Shown here: piece by piece, positions 1 to 11,609 of the stretch
Numbering within the stretch: the stretch's first letter is position 1
How the letters are laid out: each line of letters starts with the position of its first letter
Assembly (NCBI RefSeq): GCF_042242105.1
Contig: NC_092018.1
Location: 28,266,167 to 28,330,166, forward strand
Source: Pempheris klunzingeri
Taxonomy: Eukaryota; Chordata; Actinopteri; Acropomatiformes; Pempheridae
Direction: 5' to 3'
Length of the DNA: 64,000 bases
Notes under the pieces: generated by a model
Seen by the model: the letters and a program-made list of their open reading frames with translations, nothing else
Told to the model about the DNA's origin: nothing
Database searches by the model: none
Program-made: the position numbers and the translations under genes

Positions 1-1444
1 GCACAAGCGCACAAACCCTGAAGTTAGGAACGATTTCTATCGTCACACAGCACTATCGTTTTGATTATCATTGAGTGAGAGCTGGGATTGCATACTGTAC
101 CATACACCTCCTAGGAGAGTAACCCTTCATCAGTATCAGCTCATTCATTTCACACACACACACACACACTCACACACACACTGGAATAAATTTTGAACTG
201 GTCAAAAGAAATTACAATCACATGCTTTATAACGGAATGTAGAGAAAGCTCATACGAAACCTTCGACTTTAGCCGGGGCCAAGCCAAGCACACCGACTCT
301 GTTATGAAGTGTCTCCTCTGCTTTAACCGTGAAAAGTTTTGATTTTCAGACGTTCTGGTGGAATTCAACAGCGTTAAAAATCCCTCTCACTGCCACTCAG
401 CCATCAGTTCAACAAAGTTTTGAAGTGCTTTCATACATAACTGTGAAGTTATGACAGCTGTCCCTTCAGAAAAGAGTAAAATAGTTCATTTTTTAAATTA
501 TTCAAAATATATTCCCCCGTATTAAAGTGGGAGCTCTGGACCTAGTCTATCAGACCCCTGGCAACAGACACCACGAGTACACCAACAGTTGGCTTTACCT
601 CCACACATCTGGACTGACTTGAGTGTCCATTCTTGTACATTTTGTCAGGAGCCGTATATTTCGCTCACACAGAGAACGATAAGTGATCAGACCAAAAGTC
701 CACTGTGTAAGATATCTGAGAACAGTGTCCACAAACAATTTCTGCTCCCCACTCAAAAGAGTCTGTAACCTGCTGCTCTCCACTCATGCTGAGAGCAAAC
801 CTGCCTCTGTTTGCTCTGTAGCAGGGCTCGAAGCCTATTCATTTCTCTCTTATCACCAGAAAGGTAAACAGAGCGTTTAACAATATGCCTGACAATGCTG
901 CAAGAGCTGTTAGCGCGCTCGAGTGATGGAGCTGCATTTTGGAACAAGAAAGAACGCCAAGCCCGTTAGGAAGCCACTCAATGCAATGCTCCCCCCTCTG
1001 TTAAGCTGACATACCCTGACTGAGAGAATCTAGGGACACGAGTGTGTACGTTTTGGACTTCTAGGCAGGTAGAGTTCAGCCACAAGAATTTGGCAGCTAT
1101 TGATTTGGCTACTAAATCCACAGAAAAGTGCAAACATTCACTTTCTTGTTTTTGTGACATCTTGTGTTTCTGACCTGCATCAGCTCTTTATATTTGACTG
1201 CTCTATGTTCTCTGTTTAAAAAAAAATAAATTAATCATTAATAAAAAAAGAAAAGAAAAGAAAAAAAAATCAAATATAACTCTGCAAGACCCCCAAGCTT
1301 AATCTGATCAAAGTGCAGCACCCCAGCATCAGTGGAAGGAGTAGAAGTGTTTGAATGGGTTCAGACAGCAGGTCCTAGATCAGGGTCTGGTGGGGTTCTA
1401 GCTCTCTGAGAGTAAGCCACTCGCACATACCATAATAGATATAC
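1..1444. other. No gene recognised
   Basis: Nothing with coding similarity was seen on either strand. The stretch holds a (CA)n tract at 151-181 and A-rich sequence at 1218-1270. Part of 1150-1532 may be 3' UTR of elmod3. Confidence 0.6.
151..181. repeat. (CA)n microsatellite
   Basis: About 15 CA units with one T interruption, seen directly. Confidence 0.95.
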
Positions 1445-1483
1445 TCACAAACAGGACTGACCGCTCACACTTAGAGTCACAGT

Positions 1484-1488
1484 CACAC

Positions 1489-1522
<34 letters not shown>
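1484..1522. repeat. (CA)n microsatellite
   Basis: CA repeat with one G interruption ending 10 bp from the elmod3 stop codon, so it lies in the proximal 3' UTR of that gene. Confidence 0.95.
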
Positions 1523-1527
<5 letters not shown>

Positions 1528-1532
1528 GTAGC

Positions 1533-4500
1533 TTAGATGAGTCTGGCCTCTCCCTCCATGTCTGGCGGTAGATCACACACTCCTGTGAAGTGCATCTCCT
1601 TCCCCTTGCTTCCATGTCCCGTCCCGGCTCTGGCCCCTCGTTCCCCCAGGCTGGGAGAGGGCTGTTGGGCCTGAGGGTCTGGCGACGTCCCACGGGGGAT
1701 TCCACCTGCCCGCCTCTCTTTCAGGAAGACCTCTAGTCGGCGCAGCATCTGCTTGGGGTTCTTTTTGGCAAACAGCTCCACTTCTGACGGGTTAGAAACA
1801 CAGACACTGAGGGAATCATGCCGGGAGGACAATCTGTGTTTAACTGTGTCTCTGCAGTCTGAGTGCTGAGTTCAAGACTCATGTTTTAAAAGGAAGAGTC
1901 CATGGTAACAAAGTGTGTCTAGCAGCATCTCTGAAGTTCATTGACACGTTAACCAACACTCGTCTGTTTAAACTATTTGTCTTTTAAACTTTGTCTACGC
2001 ATGGCGCCTACATTACCCACAACGCAACTCGCATGCCTACATGTTTAGTTGAATATTCCAGTAGTGGCTACTCTAGCCTCAGGCTGCTCGTCTCAGAGAT
2101 GAAGAGTGAACTAAAGAAATCGGGCTTTAAACAAGAGAGAAACTCCAATATATGCAATACTGAATGCATCTGCAACGGGATAATAGACCTTCTCATTAAA
2201 AATGAATGAGCAGCCATTATTTTAAAGTGCTTAGTAACAGTAGGAAAAAATATGCCATTTTCTTTACCTTTTAGTACAAAGCCAGAGTCAGCTATGGTCT
2301 TCTGTTGGGTCTTCCACAGTTGGTACAGGTGTAGATACGTGGCAACATAGAACTCATTCAGCACACCAACCACCTGCTGACGACGATTGCACTCCCTGGA
2401 TTGTCCAAAGACAGAGAGGAGCATTGGTGTGAGGAGACACTGTGTCACAAACAGACAACAAGACACATACTGTACACGCTACATAAGAGAGCAGTGACTC
2501 ACTTGGACAAGGCCTCCTCTCTGAGTACTTGCAGAGCGATGCGGGTCATGTTGATTGACATCACACTGAATGGAAAGTTCTAAAAGCCAGAGAAAATACA
2601 CAAGGAAATGTAGGTCCACAAGGAATACTTACAAAGCCCACAAGAGCAAGTCCTGAAACACGCTCATCTAGCAGCTGACTTTATTGATCCCTGAGGGGAA
2701 ATTCTTTTTTTTTTTTTTTTTTTCCACACTAGTACCCTCTGCAGGGATGACAAAGGTCAGGGTCAGCTACAAAGCAGCATGCCTAAAGACGGGGGGCATG
2801 AACCTAAAGCACGTCTCTGATAAATAAAACACATGCATGCGTGCACTCATTTGTTCTTTTATGACCTGGTGATACCTGTTTAGGGTGTTGTGATAACTTG
2901 TAGATGTCTCTGGCCAACGGTAGCGTCTCTGGGTCCATCACAAAGTACAGAGTATGCATGAGACCCAGGAAACCGGTGCCACGTAGGTCAGTGGCTGGGT
3001 CTGTACCTGTAGTACAAAATACAAACCAACACACAGAGTCATACTCTTTCCTTAGTTTGGTCTATCACACAGAGGACATAGAACCATTTCAATTCGTTAA
3101 TGGATTTATTTAGAAAAACATTTAATAGAAATAACATGTATTGCATTGATCTTTGCTAATAAACTCTGAGAGTTCTCAACACAGCAGTTCACTATCAATA
3201 TCAGGTGTCTTACCCTGAAAGCCGATGTTTTCCCAGTGCGTCCCATAGCGAGGGCAGTCCAGCTTGCTGCCAATCAGCCTCTTGTAAATGGTCTGCAGGA
3301 CACGCATGTGGACTGCTTGGCTGTTGTCCACGTGGCCTATAATTAACACACACGCAAATATGCAAAGTGAAAATCAGTGGTTTGTTAGAAACACTCTCAG
3401 ACAGGTCCAGCAGACACACACTCACATTGTGCAATGGCAAAGACCAGGTCTCTCTCCTCCACGAGTTCCCTGTGCAGCCGAGGAGGTCCGAAGAGGAAGT
3501 GTGTGATTGCGGCCAGACCTGTCCTGCGAATGGTTGGCTGGATGTTCTTCTACAGTTGGGGACAGAAATACAACAATGCTTTAAAGTTACAGCTAGAGCT
3601 CCTGCAATGTTCCTGTTATTATAGCAGGAAATATAGCAGACATGATGCTGTGGGAATGTTCATTATGTCAGATTTACCATATGAACCATTATAGTGTAGG
3701 TAGATTTGTTTACCAGCCTTTAGTTGTTCAACAACAACAACAACAACACCCTCCCCTACTATTAAGGAAGATTTGGCCACTTCTGAAATATCAGCTTTTA
3801 TATGAGAATGTTGGTTTGCTAGATCCCTTACCAGCAAGTCCCCGAGGTCTGTGGTCTGGAAGTACTGCAGGGCTTCATTGAAGGAGATGATCAGCGTGGG
3901 GTTCGAGTCCTCGGTGAGAGCTGGGGGATGTTACATGAAAAGTTACAACTTACAGAAAAACGAAAAAAGAAAAAACTGGACAAAGTCGTCATCATCATCC
4001 CTGGCTGCAAAGAGGTGAAACAGCAAGATGCATCTGACCTGGCGGGACGTTCTCCAGAGCATCCCACTCCTGTCTGGCCTTTTCCAACTCCCCATTTTCC
4101 TCTGTGGAGGTCATTTAAAAAAATATGGTAAGAAAACAAACATAATACACTCACACACAGTGTCCCTCACAGAAACTCCACCAAGAGCACTGATAGGGGC
4201 GAGTATCTACTCCACCAGTGGGCTATAAGGTGATGGATGACACCCACCCAGTTCATTGTCAGTCATAAATCCTTTCTGTCTAACAGACCAGCATCACACA
4301 AGGTGCCACTGAGACCCTGTGCTTGCTCTAGGCAGACAACCTGCACTCCTGAGGGAGGTTTCACCTGCAGTCACTGCCTGGTATCTAGGATACTCGCTCA
4401 CAAATTCCTGTGGGAAAAGGATGTGAGATGACAGAGAGGTTGTGTGAGAGTATGTGTGTGTGTGTTACCTGCAGGCTTAGGCTGGACCCCTCCGGCTGCC

Positions 4501-5716
4501 AGGGTCTGCAGAAGACCATTCTGCTTCAGTGCTGAAATCTGGACAATTATAACATAACCGATTACCTTACATTCAAGGAGTGCCATGTTGGTTGGCGTGA
4601 GATACTGAAATTGAAACGTAACTACCGGCAGGGATCGGAGTGGTGCGTTGCCGTTGGTGTGATCTTTGACATTATGACTGACTATCAGTCCGTTCATGAC
4701 CTGAGAAGAAAATACGTTTTAACAGGTGATTTCTTAATAAAAAAATCTTACTACAGTGGATGAATGAGAAGTGATTTGTAGCTTTACTCACAGGCTTATG
4801 GTTGGAGTGTCCATTGGTGATTTCCTCTGATGGTTTACATTCACGGGACAAACCATTCAGGCCCTAACAGGAGGGCAGCGACACAAAGCAGATGCTTTAG
4901 ACATGTACACACTCACTGCTTTTAAGACAGATAATTCATTATCACTGCATGCTTCATTGTGTTCTGCTCCATAAATCTGGCATCTCTGAAATCTAAAATT
5001 AACTTGTGAAAAACATTGAGCACAACAAGCCAAATAAAATCTCTGAAGGTGCACAATTACAACCTCTGTCTTATTAGATGTTTCCTGTGTTTGCAGATTA
5101 ACGCATTCAGAACTTTGAGGATAACGACGGTCTCTGCCCTGCTAACGCTTCATCCAGCGAGGCAGGGGGACATACTTGTCCAACTGTTTACAAAAGAAGC
5201 CATGCACAAGGCTGGAAGCCAGGGAGCAAGAAGTCATGTTGCAGCTAGAAATCCAAGCTGGGGATAAGGGAAATGCCCTGTCAGCTGCCACCATGGCAAC
5301 ATGCCAAGCAAGGCAGACCAGAGATTACTCCTGCAGCAGCGGGAGAACTGTTGACCTTAGGCCTTAAGTTAAACACAAGTGACAGAACTGCTTAAACAAA
5401 TGAGCTTGTAATTGTTTAACATAGTGCACCAGTGTGTGGAGCAGCAACAGGAGAGCGACTTCATCAATATGGCAACAGTGTTAAGACCTACTTCCATTTT
5501 GTTAAACAACACAGCAGGTGTTGCTTTGTTAATGGTGTTACATCGCTGCAAACCCAAACACTGGAATGAGATTAAACATTTAAAACCTTACGACTAACGG
5601 TGAAATAATGTTACCTCAGTGTGGGATGTGACATCAATGTCCTCTTCCATTGCATATGAGTGTGTTGGCTGGCGAGCGTGTTCCTGATCCGGGCCTCTAA
5701 AGGCTTCTGTAGTCAT
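1533..5716 (-). CDS. elmod3: ELMO domain-containing protein 3 (ELMOD3), GAP for ARL/ARF GTPases
   Basis: Twelve coding exons on the minus strand: 5615-5716 (ATG 5714-5716), 4792-4863, 4626-4700, 4469-4538, 4039-4101, 3832-3920, 3426-3549, 3214-3336, 2876-3006, 2503-2579, 2268-2395, 1533-1783 (stop TAA). Phases agree throughout and give about 434 aa, somewhat longer than human ELMOD3 (381). The ELMO domain runs from about residue 157 to 340. The family GAP signature is visible as WENIGFQG followed by [10 protein letters not shown], whose Arg (about 248) is the expected catalytic arginine. The C-terminal end (KEMHFTG...EGEARLI) matches the human tail style FTGESDL...EGVWLI. The N-terminal [15 protein letters not shown] matches human IPISELKNHGILQAL. 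The family acts on ARL2 and ARF-class GTPases; ELMOD3 is linked to hair-cell function and hearing. The ATG exon appears to begin at a splice acceptor, so a noncoding first exon probably lies upstream, perhaps near 7.0-7.3 kb. A 43-bp exon-like segment at 4365-4407 is left out because it breaks the frame. Confidence 0.95.
2680..2723 (-). repeat. Short interspersed repeat tail with poly-T
   Basis: The string TTTATTGATCCCTGAGGGG followed by AAATTC and T19 matches, in reverse, a 3' tail (GAATTTCCCC...GGGATCAATAAAGT) that I recognise as common at the ends of fish retroposons. It lies in an elmod3 intron. The family was not assigned. Confidence 0.55.
4365..4407 (-). other. Exon-like 43-bp segment in elmod3 intron, frame-breaking
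   Basis: Flanked on the minus strand by TTTTCCCACAG and CTGCAG/GTGAAA, both good splice sites. Joining it to the upstream exon (phase 1) gives an in-frame TAG. Skipping it joins exons 4469-4538 and 4039-4101 perfectly in phase. It is either a cassette that triggers decay or a chance exon look-alike. Confidence 0.4.
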
Positions 5717-6559
5717 GGACTGAGATGGGCTGAGGAGCTGATGTAAGGACCACCATGGTTACTGTAGTGCACATTTGTAGTGACTGCAAGTATCTATGCT
5801 TTTCTCCTCATATACACAGAGAACTCAGCGTCCACAGTCACCGGTATGATTTCACAAAACTGTCACTGGCAGAAGAAATCCATGTTGTGCACATCGTACT
5901 CTCTTTTTCTGTGTAACAGGGATGGTTGTGTAGTTTTGATGGTAGCTCGGCCTTATTAACTACTCCAAAGGCTAACCTCGAGTGTGTCAGTCTACAAGAG
6001 CTGTCAGGAGGAAACGGCTGTCCATCAACACCTAACTTTCCTGGAAACCTGCCCCCTTCCTCTCCTCCACAGATCTGCTTGGCCAGTGGGTTCACTCCTC
6101 AGCCCCATCAGAGGTGCACAGAAGCTGGATAATGACATTGCTTTTCAGGGCTGGGCTCTCCGCGTCCGAGACACTTCATCACTTTGGCACTCAAGACAAA
6201 TCCTGTACGCACACAGAGGTACCAGTACAGCTGCAGTATACTTCACTTGGGCAGAAGCTGCGTTATGTCGTTAGCATCACATGAAACAGCAGCACGCGTC
6301 CAAAGTAAGAAATGCAAGTGTCCGGTGAGTTGTGGATTATGGAAGGAGTTCTTGTGTGGCCAGAGTCCTGAAGAGGGGCGTCAACTGTACACAATATCTG
6401 AAAACTGGAACAAAGACAATGATTAAGCTCCACAAAGTCAGGTTGACATGTTGGTGAATGAGCAACACACAAATGAAGTATTACTTATATGATGACGCAT
6501 ATTGTGCAACATAAAAATGTGAAGCAAAATATGGATTAACATAGATTCAGCACAGTTAC

Positions 6560-6869
6560 TGTACTCAGTTATGCTTCTTTATACTTCTGCAACACACTTA
6601 TTTGACAGCTCTACTGGCTACTTTAAAAATTAAGATTTACAGTCCTCTGATGCATTGTTATAGATCAAAGTAATAATAATAACACAACAGTACCAGCTGC
6701 ACAGGGGTAGTTTGTTTCTGCATTGAGTACTTTTATTATCAATACTTTCTGATTGTTTCACTGAAGTAACATTGTCAATGCATGACTTTTATTTGTAATG
6801 GATCAATGGATCACAGTGAGGTATCACACCAGTCACACCAGTAAACCCCGGATCCTCCTTCCACCACTG
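6560..6869 (+). repeat. Degenerate fish interspersed repeat (...CTTCCACCACTG type), copy A
   Basis: Strings such as CTTTATACTTCTGCAACACA, TTTGACAGCTCTACTGGCTA, ATGCATTGTTATAGATCAAA, GAGTACTTTTATTATC and the end CTTCCACCACTG follow, in order, a repeat I recognise from perch-like fish. A second diverged copy is at 19492-19920. The element class was not assigned. Confidence 0.6.
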
Positions 6870-7039
6870 TCTGAACCACAGCGAGATAAACACGGCTAAG
6901 AATCGTTAAAGTAGTATATCAGAGTGGAGCCCTGCAGAGCTCTGTGTGGAGACAGGAAGCACACATTAGACGGAGTGAGTGGCTCTTGGAGAGATGACTG
7001 TAGTCTCCTGTAACACAGCTAACAGCTCTGACAGCTACA

Positions 7040-7330
7040 GCAGCAGCCGAACGTCAGCTAGCCAGATTTAACTGTAGCCACCGACATGCTAGCATTATGT
7101 CAGCTAGCAAGCCCGCAGGCACAAAGACGCAGCTACAGCTTCTTCTCAAACACACTAACTCAACGTCTGCGCATGTTGCCTGCAAACCTGCCCACGTTCA
7201 CCGCAAACAGCGAAACCATTTGTGTCATGAATATCCAGTGTGTTTAAGCAGCTGGGAGCGGGCTAGCACGAGAGGAGCCAGCTGTCAGGCTAACTAACGG
7301 GCTAGCTGTAGCTCTGTTCAACTGTAACGG
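7040..7330. promoter_or_regulatory. Probable elmod3 promoter/first noncoding exon, GCTAGC-rich
   Basis: At least five GCTAG motifs plus related GCTAAC motifs occur within about 270 bp, with moderately raised CpG. Similar GCTAGC clusters occur in bag4 intron 1. The elmod3 ATG exon begins at a likely acceptor, so its transcription start should lie upstream of 5716; this is the best candidate but no exon boundary could be fixed. Confidence 0.35.
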
Positions 7331-7592
7331 GGATGGAGTCTGTCCCCAAATCCGACGGCGAAAAACGGATTAATCAGCTTTTATCTTTAAGAAATGATAA
7401 AAACGCTACAAAACATTGCGTGCTGGAGCCTGTCCGACTATTATATGCGATATGAAGCATTTCAAAAGTACCTCAGTTTCTCACTGTTTCTCCCTCCAAT
7501 CTCGGCTTCCCTTCCCCCGTCCAGTGGCCACGGTAATTTCAAGTGCATCTTGGGAATTGTGGTTTCCTGTAGGAGTCTAGCTTCATTACGTC

Positions 7593-7593
7593 A

Positions 7594-7626
<33 letters not shown>

Positions 7627-7634
7627 GAGAGAGA
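7593..7634. repeat. Compound (TC)n(CA)n(GA)n microsatellite
   Basis: Three adjoining dinucleotide tracts, seen directly. The flanking TC and GA arms are complementary and could form a hairpin with a CA loop. Confidence 0.9.
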
Positions 7635-8854
7635 TAAGGTACACTCTGAGAGAAGAAGCCTGTGACCTCCTTTTCTATCTGCACCTCCCCGCAGCACAGA
7701 TTCTTCTCTTGTCTCTAAATTTAGTAAAACATTTTACTCACTGTCCAAAGTATGAATATAGTAATTATGAAAAAAAGCCTATAACAGCAGAAAAGATGAC
7801 GTTTGGAGCTGAATTTCAGTCAAGAATACATTAGATGGATGTTGGAATGGATAAAAAAACAAAGATTTAACCAAGGCCGTCATCAGTGCCAGGGATTTGA
7901 TACGACTGCCAGATTGCTTGCTTTGTCTTCCTGGCATTATTACACAACTTATCTGCTCTGGATAATTTCCCCCTTCCTTTACTCCAGAGTTTCTCTGCTC
8001 CTCCCATTACACAAATAATGGAACAAGATCTCCAAGTGTCTGTGGCCCTCCTCACATCTGCTAATGTTCAGATTTTGAGGGATTTCAAGCAGATGTCAGT
8101 TATTACTCTCTGGAAAAGCTTGTTTTGCGTTACACCAGCCAGCCCTTGGACCTATTCGTCTGAAGTTTGTTTAATTTAGAGCACGCTGGAGTTGGGATCA
8201 ACCAAAGTGAGCATTTGTCTTATGGGCCTAAATTCTGAAAAAGTTGGCAGGAAAAAAGTGGAAAAACTTCCACATTCAGCTCCCTTCAGAAACTGAAGTG
8301 AGGCCTTAGAGGTATGGCATAATAACATAGCTCTGAAGGAAGTAGTGCTGCTGAAGAGCTTGCAGCCAACGCAATCACACGAGACAAAAAGTGAGAATCC
8401 TGGCCCCTGTAGTCTGAGATACATCCAAGAAAATGAGCTGTTACAAAACATTTTGGAGCAATTAAAACTACACCAAATTGGAAAATAAAAAGTTACACAA
8501 CTGGCAATAATGGAGGACAGATTTCCTTTTTGGGATGAGATCCACAGATACTTGATCTTGGGGAATGTGCTGCTGGCTCCCGCTGAACGGGCTCCTCACA
8601 CATCTGAATGGCCAAACACCTGCTCGTTCTGGCAAACCGTCAGGCTGAAAATCCATCAAGGAACAGGAAGACATTTAGCATGAACTACATTTTTTCTCTG
8701 TTTAAAAAAGAACCTTTTGAATTCATCCGTCTCCTTCATGTCAAAGTAAAATTACTGTGTAGGTTCCAAGGTGATCCTGTCTGGTCTTTGTGATCTGATA
8801 TATGTGTGGTCAACATCTTTAGTCTTCATTTTCAAAGTAAAACACAACCATCGA

Positions 8855-9000
8855 AATGTTTTTATTTAGCCTTTATTTAGGTCGCACCAGGAAGGGACAA
8901 GCGCAATCATTGTCCAGACTGCTTTTCTTCACCTCCAGCAGCAGAACACAAGCATAAAGACATAAACATGAATGGCATTGCGATCATTTATTCACTTGGC
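8855..9000. repeat. Possible degenerate retroposon fragment
   Basis: TTTTTATTTAGCCTTTATTTAG followed by ACCAGGAAGGGACA resembles the 'CCTTTATTTAACCAGG' end of a repeat common in fish. It overlaps the probable star poly(A) region (minus-strand AATAAA at 8987-8992). Confidence 0.4.
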
Positions 9001-9535
9001 AGTCATTGTAATGTAATGCATCTGCTCAAAATCAATCAATAAATAAAACACAGAAATAAAAGTGCAATTTCACAACAGAGGGAGGGGCATTAAACTGTAT
9101 TATCTATCATTTATATAAGTAGTCATATAAGTGTTATCAGAAGGAAACAATGTGCAGTTTGTTACATGTTTTACTGCTTTACTGGCTCAGTGTGTCTGCC
9201 GAGGTGGAGCGGTGTGCAGCGGATATACGTGTCGGAAACAAATCAAGGCACTCAGAGAGTAGGACTGGTGGAAGAACCTCACAGTTTTCTATTAAAATGG
9301 ACAAGAAAACACACACATTTGCTGTTGGAAACCAACATAGATCAGATCATCCGATTTTCCCAAGACCTTAGGCAAGCTTCCTCTCCATCTGATCTCCCTA
9401 ATGCTCTCTGGATAATAGTCTTATTTCTTCAGCACTTATGAGCAGATTTGTATGATTTAAAAAAAAAAAATGAGAATGGGTTGCTCTCCTGCCACTGTTG
9501 AGTGCACAGAGCCAAAGCTCAAGAGGCATCTTGTG

Positions 9536-11211
9536 TCAGCAGGCATGAACCATCTCCATAGAAATATTATCTGTCATCCTTTGCCTGAGGTGGTTGGCGA
9601 AGTCCACCTGCGTCTGAGAGAGCACTTTGTTTATGATGGTCTTTGGGATCCAGCCCTGCAGACGACAGAGACAAAGACAGAGACAAGGACAGAGACAGCA
9701 TTAGACTGGGAGTCATGATGTTTAGATGGTCTACACAGCTCAAATTGGTGTCATATACCTTTAGATCTATATTTAGTAACCAGGTGAACTTGGTCTTATT
9801 TGGGTCTTCAGGACAGGGCTTCATTACTATACAGGTAGGTCCGTTCTCCGCTCTGAAACACAGTCATATCATCCATTCAAATGAGCACGAGGTATCCCCC
9901 ATCCATCTATTGCACACAGATAGATAGATTGTTCTCCCCTTGGCTCACCTGACGACACCCCTCTGCTCAGGCATGTTCGGGTGCTGAGTGGACATTCCTG
10001 CTAGGAAGCAGGTGGATCCCCGGCGCTTGGCACAGCGGACGCTGACAAAGTCCCTCGGTCCCACCACGTTGCCGGGTGTCTCTGCAGCTACCTCATGGGT
10101 AACCATTGTGTCCTGGCCGATCTTTTGAAGGATCTGTGGGGTCAGACTGTGAAATCAATGTTCTTGGATAGATATGGTTGTATTTGCACATGTATCTTAA
10201 ATACCAGAATCTATCCCCTGTTTGTATCCTTCCCTCGGGTGCTGCCTCTCTCTTACCTTGACCTGTTTGACATTAGGGTTCCACTCCCCCATTTGCTCCA
10301 TTTTTCCCACCAGCTCTTCGTAAAGATTGTCCTGATGTTGCTCCAGCATCACCTCCAGCTTGAAGACCTTCCCGATGTCAGGCAACATCTTACTCAGGAC
10401 CTTGTCTCCATTTGCCTGTGTAGAGGTGTAAACAAGCACTGGAAGTATTCACATATTTTCCTTCACATGTGGTAAAATATGCAGTGGATAATGTCACGTT
10501 ATCTGTACTGTGCGTCCCGTCTCGATACTCACAGCTACAGTTTCAATGGTCCAGCCGTCCTGATCGCCGAGGATGCTGATAGCCTTCTGCAGAGCTTCCT
10601 CGCCCTGCTTCACATAAGACATCTCCTCCTCGTTGTACCCCTCCTCCTCTTCAATCCGAGAACCTAGAAGAAGGAGGTAGAACACGTCAGTCAGCTTCCA
10701 CTGTTGTGTTTCTGCTGTTATATCAAGTGCGCTACTCCATCGTTTCTATCTATGTAGCATTACACTGACTCTAATGGTCACGTTACAACTCACTGAGAAG
10801 GGAGCTCCGTCGGCGGACTTGGCTGATCCAGTTACTGGGCCCCGGACCAGCCAGTCTGTTCAGCTCATGGTGAATAGCCACCATGGCATTCTTCCTCAAA
10901 CCTGGATGGCAAAGAGTGCACGGTTACTACAATTCTAAAACCAGTAGTATATCAAAAGAAACAAAATCACAAGAAAGGAAAATATTAAGGACATTCATAG
11001 CTTTATTCATTAAGCCACTCTGAACCTGCTCTCCATGCAGAACTCCACTATGAAAATCTACGTTTTTGAGCATAAACGGAAACAGGGAGAAAAGTAGGCC
11101 AAGGGAAGAGCCCTGGACGTCATCCCTAACAGCACTCTCTCACTCACCTGTCATGTTCCTCATATGCCGGTAGGAGATGCCAGCACACAGTTTGAAGGTT
11201 GCAGGCAGCAT
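9536..11211 (-). CDS. star: Steroidogenic acute regulatory protein (StAR, STARD1)
   Basis: Seven coding exons on the minus strand: 11148-11211 (ATG 11209-11211), 10794-10901, 10533-10663, 10257-10415, 9949-10133, 9759-9852, 9536-9655 (stop TGA). They total 861 bp, 286 aa against 285 in human. The product moves cholesterol from the outer to the inner mitochondrial membrane, the rate-limiting step of steroid synthesis in gonad and interrenal cells. The N-terminus ([20 protein letters not shown]) is the typical StAR mitochondrial presequence. The START lipid-binding domain fills about residues 65-280, with [14 protein letters not shown] and [19 protein letters not shown] nearly unchanged. Both known PKA site contexts are present: RRRSSLL in exons 2-3, equal to human Ser57, and KRRGS in exon 5, equal to human Ser195. 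The 3' UTR probably runs toward 9.0 kb, where a minus-strand AATAAA is seen at 8987-8992. The gene lies head-to-tail between elmod3 and the receptor kinase. Confidence 0.98.
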
Positions 11212-11442
11212 ATCTTGGTCACAGGAGTTTCTCGCAGCTTTAAGTAAAACTAGAAGACTTTAAAAGCAGGTAGATCACAAAAAATTCAATAATGGGCTGA
11301 GCTGGTAATCTTCTTAAAAGAAGTGGATGAACTGCTGGGAGTGCTGCAGAGAGGACTTGGATTTCTGTCTGTGGATGTTCGACAGTGTCAGTATATATAA
11401 GAGCACGGCCCACAAGGCCACTGTGCTATCACCACGCAGATA

Positions 11443-11460
11443 AACACACACACACACACA
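11443..11460. repeat. (CA)n microsatellite upstream of star
   Basis: Short CA run, seen directly; a longer one follows at 11584-11609. Confidence 0.85.
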
Positions 11461-11473
11461 TCACCTCACTAAT

Positions 11474-11500
11474 CCAATGGCCATGTCGAGGTCAAGGTTG
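11474..11500. promoter_or_regulatory. Candidate star promoter elements (CCAAT, SF-1-like)
   Basis: A CCAAT pentamer at 11474-11478 and TCAAGGTTG at 11492-11500, seven of nine matches to the SF-1 consensus TCAAGGTCA, lie about 270-290 bp upstream of the star ATG. StAR genes in other vertebrates are driven by SF-1 sites. The match is imperfect and could be chance. Confidence 0.3.
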
Positions 11501-11583
11501 CCTGGTGGACACGACGAGTATGTCTCAGTTTCTCACAAACACTGTGTCAGATAACGTCCAGTGCCCGGGCCTACTGCATTGCT

Positions 11584-11609
11584 CACACACACACACACAC
11601 ACACACACA
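11584..11609. repeat. (CA)n microsatellite
   Basis: Thirteen CA units, seen directly, about 375 bp upstream of the star ATG. Confidence 0.9.

Larger units (their letters stand above)
5717..9535. other. elmod3 5' region, intergenic DNA and star 3' UTR
   Basis: No coding region was recognised. Contents: possible elmod3 noncoding first exon and promoter around 6.9-7.33 kb (GCTAGC-rich), a fish repeat at 6560-6869, a (TC)n(CA)n(GA)n tract at 7593-7634, and a retroposon-like fragment at 8855-9000 next to the probable end of star. Confidence 0.5.

Noticed and set aside
4365-4538. Apparent one-base frameshift in elmod3
   Set aside because: The mismatch disappears when the 43-bp exon-like segment is skipped; exons 4469-4538 and 4039-4101 then join in phase.
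7334-7453. Short frame starting MESVPKSDGEKRINQ near the elmod3 promoter
   Set aside because: Only about 39 codons and no similarity that I recognise; an upstream exon of a plus-strand gene cannot be excluded but has no support.
7394-7834. 146-codon open frame on the plus strand
   Set aside because: It runs through a (TC)n(CA)n(GA)n tract and low-complexity sequence, with no recognisable family.
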